A stretch of 64,000 nucleotides of DNA from Flavobacterium salilacus subsp. salilacus (GCF_004634195.1 NZ_SKBP01000007.1:1-64000), one strand, 5' to 3'; positions 51,842-62,026 are shown, numbered from the stretch's first letter. Notes: generated from the sequence alone by a model not told the origin. Made by a program: numbers and translations.

Positions 51842-51860
51842 AAAAATTTAATGTTTTTAG

Positions 51861-51908
51861 TTAACTTAATTCATCAATTCCTTTGGTGTTCCTTGTTTTT
51901 GTTGCCAT
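51861..51908 (-). CDS. Possible 15-codon peptide
   Basis: A minute frame reads 'MATKTRNTKGIDELS' and ends 20 nt before the terminator at 51813-51841. It lies in an otherwise geneless 316-nt gap. No ribosome-binding or homology evidence supports it; it is recorded because the gap holds little else. Confidence 0.2.
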   Translation of the reverse strand: MATKTRNTKGIDELS

Positions 51909-51996
51909 AATTTTTGATTTTTTAAGTTTTAAAAGTCTTATTGTTGATTGGATATCAATACAAATATTGGTAATATTTTTTTTAAAACAAACTTTT

Positions 51997-52977
51997 TCAT
52001 TCTGATTTAACATTTATATTATTTCTCTCAAAACTCATGCCGAAACCTTGATATGGCAAAATTACGTCATTTCTGTGACTTCTACTAATGAGGTTTTTTA
52101 TTTCAGTATGATTTTTTTCGAAAAAATTTACATTTCCAATGTTAAAAAAAGAAACACATACATGCGGAGGGTAAGAAATGGTTACATCCATATTTCTTGT
52201 AAAAGTATTCATTCTGAATAGTTTATAGTTTTCACCTTTTAATGAGTATTTCCGTTTAAATTTTGAATGTACTTTAAATGGTCCGTTCCCGGTTAAAGGA
52301 ATTGTGAATTTTTTTGCATCTTCATCATCAAGAGTAGCTTGGTCTTCTTTTGGATTTAAGTCTTCGCCATTCACTTTAAAAAAAATTAAATCATTGATAG
52401 GTTTAGATGCTTCATCTAATTGACTTATGGCAGTTTTTAGAATAATATTCGTACCATTTAAATCCTTGTCAAGAATCACATTATATTTACATGTCTGAGT
52501 GTAACTTATGACAAAATTTTCATCGATTTCATCAATATTAATTGTTACAATATAATCTTCATAATAATATTCTGTGGATGTGGGAAAATAAGTATTTAAT
52601 ATTCTGTTTTCAAGTTCTTCACTTATTTTAGGAAATCTGCTTTTATAGATAGTTTGCGAAATTTTACGCCATAAAACTGGAAGATCAGATCTATTTTTTA
52701 GAAAATCAGCTCCCAGCATTACTTTTTCAATTTCTTCTTTGAATAGACCTGTAAACTGAATGGATTTTAATACAGCTGCAAAAACTCCAGAAGAGAAAAT
52801 AGCTATACCGAATTTTTCTAAGATAGAGTTAAATTTCAATGTAAAAAAATTACATTCTACTATCCAAAAAATGAGGATTGATATAATTGTAAAAACCCAT
52901 GGAAGGTGTCTGTAAAAAAATTTTCTAATTTGTTTTGGTTTAGATTCGATTTCTTTAGATGTAATTTTGTTGGTCAT
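51997..52977 (-). CDS. Two-helix membrane protein with a C-terminal beta domain, unknown
   Basis: A 326-aa protein (start at the ATG at 52977; seven more codons are open upstream). Two membrane helices (about 26-46 and 55-80) are followed by a conserved-looking 'GLFKEEIEKVMLGADFLKNRSDLPVLWRKI' stretch and a strand-rich C-terminal domain of about 190 aa. This topology resembles membrane effectors of some antiphage systems, but no signalling partner gene lies beside it. It is AT-rich against the hmgA gene that follows. Function unknown. Confidence 0.55.
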   Translation of the reverse strand: MTNKITSKEIESKPKQIRKFFYRHLPWVFTIISILIFWIVECNFFTLKFNSILEKFGIAIFSSGVFAAVLKSIQFTGLFKEEIEKVMLGADFLKNRSDLPVLWRKISQTIYKSRFPKISEELENRILNTYFPTSTEYYYEDYIVTINIDEIDENFVISYTQTCKYNVILDKDLNGTNIILKTAISQLDEASKPINDLIFFKVNGEDLNPKEDQATLDDEDAKKFTIPLTGNGPFKVHSKFKRKYSLKGENYKLFRMNTFTRNMDVTISYPPHVCVSFFNIGNVNFFEKNHTEIKNLISRSHRNDVILPYQGFGMSFERNNINVKSE

Positions 52978-53219
52978 GGATAAAAAATTATATATCAAAC
53001 ATAATAAAAATAATAATAATAACTTTTAAAAGTATTCTTATTTTTTCTCAAAAACTACGGGCTAAAATTAAATTTTTCCGATATTTGTTACATGAATTCG
53101 CAATGGCACGGTTTATTAAGCTATTTAAAATTCCTCATCAAGAGAAATCCTGAGTGAGGCAGTTGTTGTTATAACTGTTTTTCAATTTTACTGTTTAATA
53201 ACTAAAACACATTTTAATT

Positions 53220-54377
53220 ATGCCTATATACCACAAATTAGGGGATTTCCCGCAAAAAAGGCACACACAGTTTCGCAAACCCGATGGCGGCATTTATTAT
53301 GAGCAGCTTTTCGGTACCGAGGGCTTTCACGGTCACTCTTCGTTGCTGTATCAGGTGCACAGGCCAACACAGGTAAAAGAGATTGTAAAATCATACTCTG
53401 TTGCGCCCGAAATTGCCATTGACAAGAATATAAAATCATTACTGCTAAAAGGCTTTGAATTGCAACCGCAGGACGACTTTTTAGAAAGCCGTACAGATAT
53501 GTTGGTAAACAGCGATTGTATTATAGGGCTTGCAGCTCCAAGAAAATCGCTACGCGACTATTTTTACAAAAATGCCGATGCCGATGAGATGATTTTCATC
53601 CACAAAGGCAGCGGAACGCTGCGCACCTTTATGGGTAACATACCGTTTGAGTATGGCGATTACCTTATCATTCCGCGCGGAATGATTTACCAAATCGATT
53701 TTAATACCGAAGATAACCGCCTGTTTTATACCGAGTCAATCGCCCCGATATATACACCAAAGCGTTACAAAAATGGCAGTGGGCAGCTTTTAGAACATTC
53801 GCCGTTTTGCGAGCGCGATTTTAAACTTCCGCAAGAGCTTGAAACGTATGACGAGAAAGGCGACTTCCTTATAAAAGTTAAGAAAGAAGGCATGATGCAC
53901 GAGATAGTATATGCCACGCACCCGTTTGACGTTGTAGGGTGGGATGGTTACAACTACCCGTATGCCTTTAGCATCCATAATTTTGAGCCGATAACCGGCA
54001 GGGTACACCTACCGCCACCCATACACCAAACGTTTGAAACCTCTACGTTTGTAGTATGCTCGTTCTGCCCAAGGCTGTACGACTATCACCCGTTATCGAT
54101 ACCTGCACCCTACAACCACAGTAATATAGACAGCGATGAGGTGTTGTATTATGTAGATGGCGATTTTATGAGCCGTAACAATATAGAGCAAGGACATATT
54201 ACCCTGCACCCGAAAGGTATTCCGCACGGACCCGCACCGGGAGCTACAGAGCGCAGTATAGGGCAAACCGAAACACAGGAACTTGCCGTAATGGTAGATA
54301 CCTTCCGTCCGCTAAAAGTAACTAAAGCCGCTATGGGTATAGACGACGGGCAGTATTATAAAAGCTGGGTAGAGTAG
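53220..54377 (+). CDS. hmgA: Homogentisate 1,2-dioxygenase
   Basis: A 385-aa protein of the HmgA cupin family. It has 'FIHKGSGTLRTFMGNIPFEYGDYLIIPRGMIYQ' (a cupin strand pair) and 'GRVHLPPPIHQTFETSTFVVCSF', 'YNHSNIDSDEVLYYVDGDF' and 'GHITLHPKGIPHGP', which hold the His/Glu iron ligands. It opens the ring of homogentisate to maleylacetoacetate in tyrosine and phenylalanine breakdown. The next gene makes its substrate. Maleylacetoacetate isomerase and fumarylacetoacetase genes are not in the window. Confidence 0.92.
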   Translation: MPIYHKLGDFPQKRHTQFRKPDGGIYYEQLFGTEGFHGHSSLLYQVHRPTQVKEIVKSYSVAPEIAIDKNIKSLLLKGFELQPQDDFLESRTDMLVNSDCIIGLAAPRKSLRDYFYKNADADEMIFIHKGSGTLRTFMGNIPFEYGDYLIIPRGMIYQIDFNTEDNRLFYTESIAPIYTPKRYKNGSGQLLEHSPFCERDFKLPQELETYDEKGDFLIKVKKEGMMHEIVYATHPFDVVGWDGYNYPYAFSIHNFEPITGRVHLPPPIHQTFETSTFVVCSFCPRLYDYHPLSIPAPYNHSNIDSDEVLYYVDGDFMSRNNIEQGHITLHPKGIPHGPAPGATERSIGQTETQELAVMVDTFRPLKVTKAAMGIDDGQYYKSWVE

Positions 54378-54491
54378 CCTCTCCCAAACCCTCTCCAAAG
54401 GAGAAGGCTTACATACTCTGTTTACAAATAAACAATTCAACAAATAACTAACTGTCAGTGTCAGCACGTCAGTTAACGAAAATATAAAATT

Positions 54492-55652
54492 ATGAGTAAA
54501 GAAGTTAAAAGTGTAGAATACGGACTCGAAAAAATATTTGAGGGCGCACAAGATTTTCTTCCCCTAATGGGAACTGATTATGTAGAATTTTATGTGGGTA
54601 ATGCCAAGCAGGCAGCCCATTATTATAAAACAGCTTTCGGTTACCAGTCATTAGCTTATGCAGGACTGGAAACGGGGGTAAAAGACCGTGCAAGTTATGT
54701 ACTGGTTCAGGATAAAATCCGATTAGTACTTACCACTCCGCTAACGGCAGAGTCTCCGCTAAACGACCATATCGTAAAGCATGGCGATGGAGTTAAGGTA
54801 GTAGCCCTTTGGGTTGAGGATGCCCGAAGCGCATTTGAAGAAACCACCAAGCGCGGAGCAAAAGTATATATGGAGCCAACGGTTGAAACCGATGAGCATG
54901 GCGAAGTAGTGCGTGCCGGTATATATACCTATGGCGAAACCGTACACATGTTTGTAGAGCGAAAAAACTACAACGGAGCATTTTTGCCCGGTTACAGAGC
55001 TTGGAAAAGCGATTATAACCCTGCCCCTACAGGACTTAAATATGTTGACCACATGGTGGGCAACGTGGGCTGGAACGAAATGAACACTTGGGTAAAGTGG
55101 TATGAAGAGGTTATGGGCTTTGTAAACTTCCTTTCGTTTGACGATAAGCAAATTAATACCGAGTACTCGGCATTAATGAGTAAGGTAATGAGCAACGGTA
55201 ACGGGCGTATAAAATTCCCTATAAATGAGCCTGCCGAAGGAAAGAAAAGATCGCAGATAGAAGAATATCTGGATTTTTATGGTGGTCCCGGTGTGCAGCA
55301 CATAGCCATTGCTACGGATGATATCATAAAAACAGTAAGCGACCTGAAAGCAAGAGGGGTAGAGTTCCTTTCTGCACCACCGCATACCTACTACCAAGCC
55401 GTACCCGAAAGACTGGGCGAGCACATGAGTATAATGAAAGAAGACATCTCGGTACTGGAAAGCCTGGGTATTATGGTAGATGCTGATGAAGAGGGGTATT
55501 TACTACAGATATTTACCAAACCGGTAGAGGACAGACCAACGCTTTTTTATGAAATAATACAGCGAATGGGTGCGCGCGGTTTTGGTGCCGGTAACTTTAA
55601 AGCCCTGTTTGAGAGCATAGAACGCGAGCAAGAGTTGCGAGGAACGTTATAA
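54492..55652 (+). CDS. hppD: 4-hydroxyphenylpyruvate dioxygenase
   Basis: A 386-aa protein with two VOC domains. The first ('GTDYVEFYVGNAKQAAHYYKTAFGY') is structural; the second carries iron ligands in 'LKYVDHMVGNV' (His), 'GVQHIAIATDDI' (His) and 'LFYEIIQRMGARGFGAGNFKALF' (Glu). It turns 4-hydroxyphenylpyruvate into homogentisate, the substrate of the upstream HmgA. The two genes are 114 nt apart in one direction and form the tyrosine degradation pair; a nested terminator follows. Confidence 0.94.
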   Translation: MSKEVKSVEYGLEKIFEGAQDFLPLMGTDYVEFYVGNAKQAAHYYKTAFGYQSLAYAGLETGVKDRASYVLVQDKIRLVLTTPLTAESPLNDHIVKHGDGVKVVALWVEDARSAFEETTKRGAKVYMEPTVETDEHGEVVRAGIYTYGETVHMFVERKNYNGAFLPGYRAWKSDYNPAPTGLKYVDHMVGNVGWNEMNTWVKWYEEVMGFVNFLSFDDKQINTEYSALMSKVMSNGNGRIKFPINEPAEGKKRSQIEEYLDFYGGPGVQHIAIATDDIIKTVSDLKARGVEFLSAPPHTYYQAVPERLGEHMSIMKEDISVLESLGIMVDADEEGYLLQIFTKPVEDRPTLFYEIIQRMGARGFGAGNFKALFESIEREQELRGTL

Positions 55653-55709
55653 AATAGCCCTAAAATTACAGTATATGTAATTTTAGAATATCGAAAGGCT
55701 ATTTTTTTG
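55651..55709 (+). terminator. Nested terminator after hppD
   Basis: An outer stem (AAAATAGCC with GGCTATTTT) and an inner 11-bp stem (CTAAAATTACA with its complement) end in seven T. It begins at the hppD stop and closes the tyrosine-degradation unit. Confidence 0.85.
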
Positions 55710-55856
55710 AGGATAATGTGTTAAAGTATATTTTTAACAAATAAATCTTCAATAATATGAATACATTTGCACTCGCAAAAAAGGAGGTAGTGATATAATC
55801 TGCTTTTTGTGATAAATTTTTCATAATTTATAGTTTTTTGGTTGGTTAATAGCATA
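55710..55856. other. AT-rich gap without a recognised gene
   Basis: The rest of the 301-nt gap between hppD and the DUF3108 gene is AT-rich. I see no gene in it, only the flanking terminators and a promoter. Confidence 0.5.
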
Positions 55857-55888
55857 AAAACCCGGTCATTCATTTGACTGGGTTTTTT
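55857..55888 (+). terminator. Second hairpin terminator
   Basis: AAAACCCGGTCA pairs with TGACTGGGTTTT (one G-T pair) followed by seven T. It is a backup for hppD read-through or ends a small unannotated RNA from the gap. Confidence 0.75.
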
Positions 55889-55904
55889 TGTTTTCTTACT
55901 TTTG
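55873..55904 (+). promoter_or_regulatory. Promoter of the DUF3108/tdo operon
   Basis: TTG (55874-55876) and TACTTTTG (55897-55904, exact TAnnTTTG) are 20 nt apart, a full Bacteroidota promoter 49 nt before the start codon. It overlaps the right half of the preceding terminator hairpin. Confidence 0.7.
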
Positions 55905-55953
55905 GAACAGAAATTGCGTTCACCCCTAGTAACACCGAACAAAAAAGGAAACT

Positions 55954-56715
55954 ATGAAAAAAATGTTAGCAATATTATTGCTTTTTACAGTGGGCAATGC
56001 TTTTTCGCAAAATGCTTTTACCACAGGCGAATATTTCAAATTCCGAATACATTACGGTATCGTAAATGCAGGATATGCAACGCTGGAGGTAAAAGATGCC
56101 GTAAGAAATGGTAAAAAAGTATATCATGTGGTAGGCAAGGGGCGCACTACGGGTATGACAAAGTTTTTTTTTAAAGTAGAAGACAATTATGAAAGCTACT
56201 TTGATAAAAAAACGATAACCCCCTACCAGTACGTGCGAAAAATAGATGAGGGCGGCTATACCAAAGATCAGGAGGGTTTCTTCAATCAGGCAAACAATAC
56301 CGTACTGGTAAAAGATTATAAGAATAAAAAGGAAAAAACCCTGTCAGTACCTGCCGGTGTACAAGATATGGTTTCTACATTTTACTACTTGAGGAACCAT
56401 CCCGGAGTAGATAAAATGAAAATTGGTGAATTTATTGCGGTAGATATGTTTTTTGATGATGAAACTACAAAATTTAAACTTAAATTTATCGGCAGAGAAG
56501 AGATATCAACTAAATTTGGCAATGTTTCCACAATGATATTCAGGCCGTATGTACAGGCAGGCCGCGTATTTAAAGAAGAAGAAAGTTTAACCGTCTGGAT
56601 ATCAGACGACGAAAATAAGATACCCTTACGAATAAAAGCAAGCCTTGCCGTAGGTTCGCTAAAGGCGGATCTTATGGAATATAAAGGGTTAAAATACCCC
56701 TTTGAAGCTAAATAA
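55954..56715 (+). CDS. DUF3108 secreted protein
   Basis: A 253-aa protein with a signal peptide (1-19, 'MLAILLLFTVGNAFSQ') and a DUF3108-type beta sheet ('GEYFKFRIHYGIVNAGYATLEVKDAVRNGKKVYHVVGKGRTTG'), ending 'ADLMEYKGLKYPF'. The family is periplasmic or outer-surface and of uncertain role. It starts after a good promoter and ends 9 nt before the tryptophan dioxygenase gene. Confidence 0.8.
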   Translation: MKKMLAILLLFTVGNAFSQNAFTTGEYFKFRIHYGIVNAGYATLEVKDAVRNGKKVYHVVGKGRTTGMTKFFFKVEDNYESYFDKKTITPYQYVRKIDEGGYTKDQEGFFNQANNTVLVKDYKNKKEKTLSVPAGVQDMVSTFYYLRNHPGVDKMKIGEFIAVDMFFDDETTKFKLKFIGREEISTKFGNVSTMIFRPYVQAGRVFKEEESLTVWISDDENKIPLRIKASLAVGSLKADLMEYKGLKYPFEAK

Positions 56716-56724
56716 ACACACACA

Positions 56725-57657
56725 ATGGAGTTAATACCCTCTATGCAGGAAAAGCTAAATGCTCTTGAAGAAAAATTCAAAGCAATAAACCAGAAAACGG
56801 AAACCCATTTAGAAGGCTTACTATGGGCAAAGCCCATTACCTATTGGGATTATATACAAACCGACGCTTTACTTAACCTACAGATACAGCGCACCACGCT
56901 GCCCGACGAGATGATATTTATAATGTATCATCAAATAAACGAGCTGCTGTTTAAAATGATACTTTGGGAAACCGAGCAACTGTGTCATGACGATGCGCCC
57001 ACTACCGAGATATTTACCGAAAAACTGATGCGCATCAGCCGCTATTTTGATATGCTCACCACATCATTCGATATAATGGGCGACGGTATGCAGGTAGCGC
57101 AGTACATGAAGTTCCGTAATACGCTCACCCCCGCAAGCGGTTTCCAGAGCGCGCAGTACAGGCTTATAGAATTTGCCAGTACCGATTTGATAAACCTTAT
57201 CGATTTCCGTTTCAGGGCAACTATAGACCGCAACACGCCCTACGAGCATGCTTTTGAACACCTGTACTGGCAGGCAGCAGGCAAAGACCACAAAACAGGC
57301 GAAAAAAGTTACTTGATAAAAGCATTTGAAAAGAAATATAAAGACGAATTTCTGCGTTATATGGAAGAATATAACACCATAAACATTTGGAGGAAATTTA
57401 AACAACTGCCTCAGGAAGCTCAAAACGATGCCATGCTGGTAAAAGCCATGCGCCATTACGATTATACTGTAAATGTAACATGGGTAATGGGGCATTACAA
57501 TGCCGCAGCAAAGTATATAGAAAGCGAGGCAGGACCACAGGAAGCCACAGGAGGCAGCGACTGGAAAAAGTACATGCACCCTAAATACCAGAGAAGAATA
57601 TTTTTCCCCGAATTATGGACAGAAGAAGAGTTACGCACGTGGGGTGAAAATGTATAA
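56725..57657 (+). CDS. kynA: Tryptophan 2,3-dioxygenase
   Basis: A 310-aa helical haem protein: 'TYWDYIQTDALLNLQ', 'EMIFIMYHQINELLFKMILWETEQL' (with the haem-distal His-type motif 'YHQ'), 'RFRATIDRNTPYEHAFEHLYW', and 'NVTWVMGHYNAAAKYIESE', whose 'GHY' His may bind haem. It opens the indole ring of tryptophan to N-formylkynurenine. It lies 9 nt after DUF3108 and 23 nt before the M23 peptidase gene, so it may be in a four-gene operon that ends with pgi. Confidence 0.92.
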   Translation: MELIPSMQEKLNALEEKFKAINQKTETHLEGLLWAKPITYWDYIQTDALLNLQIQRTTLPDEMIFIMYHQINELLFKMILWETEQLCHDDAPTTEIFTEKLMRISRYFDMLTTSFDIMGDGMQVAQYMKFRNTLTPASGFQSAQYRLIEFASTDLINLIDFRFRATIDRNTPYEHAFEHLYWQAAGKDHKTGEKSYLIKAFEKKYKDEFLRYMEEYNTINIWRKFKQLPQEAQNDAMLVKAMRHYDYTVNVTWVMGHYNAAAKYIESEAGPQEATGGSDWKKYMHPKYQRRIFFPELWTEEELRTWGENV

Positions 57658-57680
57658 CAGATTTTTTTAAAAAGCCGACA

Positions 57681-58913
57681 TTGAGATATTTAACCATCAT
57701 AATACTATTATTTACTTTAATAGCCTGTAATAACGAGGAAAAACAAGATAAACAACAACCCATTGCCAAGAAAAAAACCGTAAAAAAAGAATTTGGTTTT
57801 GTGCTGGACGATTTTACGGTAGTGAACGACACCATACAAAGCGGTGATACCTTTGGCGGATTACTGCAAAAACAAGGTTACTCGGTTACTGATGTGCATA
57901 ATATTACCCAAGCCATACGCGATAGTTTTAACCTGAGAGACATCCGAATAGGCAAACCCTATACATTACTTAAAAACAAACAAAAACCCGATAGCTTAGA
58001 AGTATTCATCTATCAGGCAGACAGGCTTAGCTACTATGTAGTCGATTTGCGCGACTCTATAGCCAAAGCCTATAAAAAAACCCGTCCGCTCACCATAAAG
58101 CGTAGGGTAATAGCTGCCGAGATAGAAGGCTCACTATCTGCAACAGTACAAAAACTGGGTTCAAGCCCGGCGCTAACCCATGAGCTTTCGGAAATATATG
58201 CATGGTCTATCGACTTCTTTAAACTCCAAAAAGGCGATAAATTTGCCGTAACCATTAACGAACGTTTTATAAGCGATACCATATACGGAGGGCTGGAAAG
58301 CATAGAAGCAGCCTATTTTGAAACCAAAGGCGACAAGAAATACGCATTCCCTTTTAAACAAGAACCTACTGCAAAACGAGCCGATTATTATGACGAAGAA
58401 GGCAAGGTGCTAAAGAGCATGTTCCTTAAAGCCCCCCTCAAGTTCAGCCGTATCAGTTCACGATTTTCTCCAAAAAGATTTCACCCCGTACAAAAACGCT
58501 GGAAAGCCCATAACGGTACAGATTATGCTGCGCCCACAGGCACACCTATAATGACTACCGCATCGGGCACCGTTATAGCAGCAGGCTATACCTCCGGCAA
58601 CGGTAACTATGTAAAAGTAAGGCACAACAGTACCTATACCACCCAATACCTGCACATGAGCAAGATAAAAGTGCGCAGGGGGCAGCATGTAAACCAAGGC
58701 GATGTAATAGGGCTGGTAGGCAGTACCGGGCTTGCCACAGGGCCGCACGTGTGCTACCGCTTTTGGAAAAACGGGGTACAGGTAGATGCCCTTAAGCAAA
58801 AACTACCCACATCACAACCTATGGCAGATAAGTACAAGCCCAAGTTTATAGAGCACATGACGCCATTAAAAAAAGAATTAGACAGCATCTCTAACATCAC
58901 ATTTAATAAGTAA
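57681..58913 (+). CDS. M23 peptidoglycan hydrolase lipoprotein
   Basis: A 410-aa lipoprotein (TTG start; lipobox 'TLIAC' with Cys16). An N-terminal LysM/OapA-like part ('[15 protein letters not shown]', '[10 protein letters not shown]') precedes an M23 domain (about 265-370) with zinc ligands H277 and D281 in 'AHNGTDYA' and 'GPHVCYRFW'. The last ligand motif reads H-V-C where M23 enzymes normally have H-x-H. It probably cuts cross-links in the periplasm. It starts 23 nt after the dioxygenase gene and ends 2 nt before pgi. Confidence 0.82.
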   Translation: MRYLTIIILLFTLIACNNEEKQDKQQPIAKKKTVKKEFGFVLDDFTVVNDTIQSGDTFGGLLQKQGYSVTDVHNITQAIRDSFNLRDIRIGKPYTLLKNKQKPDSLEVFIYQADRLSYYVVDLRDSIAKAYKKTRPLTIKRRVIAAEIEGSLSATVQKLGSSPALTHELSEIYAWSIDFFKLQKGDKFAVTINERFISDTIYGGLESIEAAYFETKGDKKYAFPFKQEPTAKRADYYDEEGKVLKSMFLKAPLKFSRISSRFSPKRFHPVQKRWKAHNGTDYAAPTGTPIMTTASGTVIAAGYTSGNGNYVKVRHNSTYTTQYLHMSKIKVRRGQHVNQGDVIGLVGSTGLATGPHVCYRFWKNGVQVDALKQKLPTSQPMADKYKPKFIEHMTPLKKELDSISNITFNK

Positions 58914-58915
58914 CT

Positions 58916-60559
58916 ATGGCACTCGAAAACACCAACCCTTCCGGTACTGCCGCATGGCAGGAATTAAGAGCACATTTTGCCGATATGCAATATGCATCCA
59001 TGCAGGATATGTTTGCTGCCGATAGCAGCAGGAGCGAAAAATTCCACATTACGTGGAATAATTTTTTAGTGGACTATTCTAAAAACATTGTAAACCAAAA
59101 AACGCTTGACCTGCTGCAAGACCTTGCCAAAGAGGTAAACCTTGCAGGAGCTGTAGAAAGCTACTTTGGGGGCGAAGCCATAAACCGTACCGAAAACAGG
59201 GCAGTACTGCACACGGCACTGCGCGCACCACAGTCGGCTGAGGTAATGGTGGACGGGCAAAACGTAATGCCCGAAGTATATGCCGTTAAAAACAAAATAA
59301 AACAATTTACCGATGAGGTAATAAGCGGTAGCCGAAAAGGTTATACCGGCAGAGCCTTTACCCATGTGGTAAACATAGGCATAGGTGGCAGCGACTTGGG
59401 TCCTGCTATGGTGGTGGAAGCTTTGGCTTACTACCAAAACCAGCTTGAAGTACGCTTTATATCCAACGTGGATGGCGATCATGTGATGGAAAAGCTAAAA
59501 GGCTTGAACCCCGAAACTACGCTTTTTGTAATAGTATCTAAAACCTTTACCACACAGGAAACACTGAGTAACGCTAATACGGTAAGAGAATGGTTTTTAC
59601 AATCGGCATCTCAGGAGGATGTAGCGAAGCACTTTGTAGCAGTAAGCACCAACCTGAAAAACGTAACCGAGTTTGGTATAAACCCGGATAATGTTTTCCC
59701 GATGTGGGATTGGGTTGGCGGACGTTTCTCCTTATGGAGTGCCGTTGGGCTTTCTATCGCATTGGCGGTAGGCTATGATAATTTTGATAAATTGTTGCAG
59801 GGCGCACACGAAATGGACGAGCATTTCCGTACTGCCCCGCACGAGCAGAATATACCGGTTGTACTGGGGCTGTTAAGCATTTGGTACAACAACTTTTTCG
59901 GTGCCGAGAGTGAAGCGTTGATTCCGTACACCCAGTACCTGCAAAAATTGGCTCCCTACCTGCAACAGGGTATTATGGAGAGTAACGGTAAGAGCGTGGG
60001 GCGCGACGGTAACCCTGTGAACTACCAAACGGGTACTATTATTTGGGGCGAGCCGGGCACGAACTCACAGCACGCCTTTTTCCAGTTGATACACCAAGGG
60101 ACGAAGTTAATCCCGACTGATTTTATTGGTTTCATTAAACCGTTGCACGGTAACCAGGATCATCATGATAAATTGATGTCGAACTTTTTTGCACAAACCG
60201 AAGCCTTGCTAAACGGTAAAACCAAAGCGCAGGTAAAAGCAGAGTTTGATGCAAAAGGCATAACAGGCGAAGAAGCCGATTATCTGCTTCCGTTTAAAGT
60301 ATTCCGAGGTAACAAACCTACCAATACATTATTGATAGACAAGCTGACGCCGGAAACGTTAGGCTCATTAGTAGCATTATACGAACATAAAATATTTGTA
60401 CAGGGTGTTATCTGGAATATATTCAGCTACGACCAGTGGGGTGTAGAGCTGGGCAAACAGCTTGCCAACTCTATTTTAGGAGAAATCAACTCAGGCGAAG
60501 TACAACAGCATGATAGCAGTACTACGGCATTGCTAAAGGCTTTTTTAGCGAAAAGATAA
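58916..60559 (+). CDS. pgi: Glucose-6-phosphate isomerase
   Basis: A 547-aa protein with the two PGI signatures ('[19 protein letters not shown]', '[17 protein letters not shown]') and '[20 protein letters not shown]'-like ending motif (the actual text is '[21 protein letters not shown]'). It interconverts glucose-6-phosphate and fructose-6-phosphate. It follows the M23 gene by 2 nt. A strong terminator lies 64 nt after its stop. Confidence 0.95.
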   Translation: MALENTNPSGTAAWQELRAHFADMQYASMQDMFAADSSRSEKFHITWNNFLVDYSKNIVNQKTLDLLQDLAKEVNLAGAVESYFGGEAINRTENRAVLHTALRAPQSAEVMVDGQNVMPEVYAVKNKIKQFTDEVISGSRKGYTGRAFTHVVNIGIGGSDLGPAMVVEALAYYQNQLEVRFISNVDGDHVMEKLKGLNPETTLFVIVSKTFTTQETLSNANTVREWFLQSASQEDVAKHFVAVSTNLKNVTEFGINPDNVFPMWDWVGGRFSLWSAVGLSIALAVGYDNFDKLLQGAHEMDEHFRTAPHEQNIPVVLGLLSIWYNNFFGAESEALIPYTQYLQKLAPYLQQGIMESNGKSVGRDGNPVNYQTGTIIWGEPGTNSQHAFFQLIHQGTKLIPTDFIGFIKPLHGNQDHHDKLMSNFFAQTEALLNGKTKAQVKAEFDAKGITGEEADYLLPFKVFRGNKPTNTLLIDKLTPETLGSLVALYEHKIFVQGVIWNIFSYDQWGVELGKQLANSILGEINSGEVQQHDSSTTALLKAFLAKR

Positions 60560-60623
60560 GCCCCCTAACCCCCGAAGGGGGAATAAAAAGGCAATAGCCA
60601 AGAGTGAATAGGCATTAATATAG

Positions 60624-60657
60624 CACCTGTAAGGTTTTAACTTTACAGGTGTTTTTT
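60624..60657 (+). terminator. Terminator after pgi
   Basis: CACCTGTAA pairs with TTACAGGTG over a 10-base loop, followed by six T. It closes the DUF3108-kynA-M23-pgi run. Confidence 0.85.
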
Positions 60658-60895
60658 GTCATTGCGAGTGTAATGCAATGGGACGCGGCAATCTTTGTCA
60701 GAGTATTAAAGAGATATATTACAAGTATTTTTAGTTATTTATACCTACAAGGTTTTGGAAACCTTGCAGGATTTCATCATCATAGAAGAGTGCAATTGAT
60801 TTTCTATGTCATTGCGAGCGCAGTGCAACGGAGCGTGACAATCTAAATAAAGATTGCTTCGTCGTGCTTCCTCGCAATGACAATCAGTGTCAGTT
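60658..60895. repeat. Host MITE/REP-like repeats in the pgi downstream gap
   Basis: A complete inverted repeat lies at 60808-60881: GTCATTGCGAG at one end and CTCGCAATGAC at the other, with 'AATCT'/'AGATT' around a central loop. A partial copy begins at 60658. The gap (336 nt in all after pgi) holds no gene. Confidence 0.75.
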
Positions 60896-62026
60896 TTATT
60901 CCTGTAATTGTAAAAGCCAATATGCCCAACGGTTTTGAATTTTTTTCAAATATTCTTCATTGGTGTCAGGATATATGTTTCCATGGTCTTCCGTGGTAAT
61001 TATCTTCAATAAATAGTTAGCTCTGCCGGCAACAGTATATAAATCATCTCTTGAGAAGGGTATGGGTATGCAGCAGTGAAACGTCAATGGACCATTTTGC
61101 CGATCAACAATTATACCTTGAAAATTTTCTATACCGATTTCCTTTTTATCAGTGAGGAGCTGTATCAGTTCAGGAATCATTACATCATACTCTTCCGATA
61201 GCTTATCAAGAACAAGGCTCATTTTATTATAATCTTTTTCGGTGAGAATTATTTTTAGCATGTGCTTTTTATCTAACGGCTTATATACAGAGTTATCTTT
61301 TACATTAACATATTCATTATAGCGTGCTTCAATTCGCTTTTTCATCTCTTCAGGAAGTTTTTCCTTTGCAGGGACTTTTAATTTTTTAATATTGATAATA
61401 TGATTTTCTCCATATTGATCGGCTTCCAGATGTATAATACTGTCACGCAGTATTGATAAATTGTATTCCCAGTCAGGTTTTTGTTCTGAAAGAAAAGCTT
61501 CGGTCTGTTGATTATAAATAGCCATTTCATCATAAAAATCATCATCTTTCGGTTCTTTTAATAGTAAATAGTCAAATCCGAGTTTCTTTTTTAAATCGAC
61601 TTTACGAGACCATTCATACTCCAAAGTATCAAAGGTGATGAGCTGGACTAAACCTTTTTCAATATCCTGAATTGCTTTAGTCTGAGTATATATGTATTTT
61701 TTCGGTTTTAAAATAAAATCTACCCGGATACTGTCTTTCAAGCCGGTATACACTTCTATAGTATCTGCATGATAGTTATGGTAGTTGGGAGCTATAAGAA
61801 CTCTGACATTGTGAGGAAGCTTCCTGGAATAATTGCCATCCTTTTCTACATCTGCAAAAGTATAATATGAATTATCCTGCGTATAATATCTGATACGCAT
61901 CGCTATAACTGATTTAAGCTTTATTTCATCATACTTTGACTCTATTCTGCCATATACAACCGTTTCATCTGACTGAGAATAAACCTGTATTGAGAATAGT
62001 AAAAATAGAAACAGTAATTTTTTCAT
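60896..62026 (-). CDS. Secreted protein of unknown function
   Basis: A 376-aa protein with a signal peptide ('MKKLLFLFLLFSIQVYSQ'). The beta-rich N-terminal 110 aa ('VVYGRIESKYDEIKLKSVIAM', 'HNVRVLIAPNYHNYHADTIEVYTGLKDSIRVDFIL') resemble a carboxypeptidase-regulatory-like domain; a more helical remainder follows. I begin it at the ATG before the signal peptide; ten more codons are open upstream. No named family fits. Confidence 0.65.
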   Translation of the reverse strand: MKKLLFLFLLFSIQVYSQSDETVVYGRIESKYDEIKLKSVIAMRIRYYTQDNSYYTFADVEKDGNYSRKLPHNVRVLIAPNYHNYHADTIEVYTGLKDSIRVDFILKPKKYIYTQTKAIQDIEKGLVQLITFDTLEYEWSRKVDLKKKLGFDYLLLKEPKDDDFYDEMAIYNQQTEAFLSEQKPDWEYNLSILRDSIIHLEADQYGENHIINIKKLKVPAKEKLPEEMKKRIEARYNEYVNVKDNSVYKPLDKKHMLKIILTEKDYNKMSLVLDKLSEEYDVMIPELIQLLTDKKEIGIENFQGIIVDRQNGPLTFHCCIPIPFSRDDLYTVAGRANYLLKIITTEDHGNIYPDTNEEYLKKIQNRWAYWLLQLQE

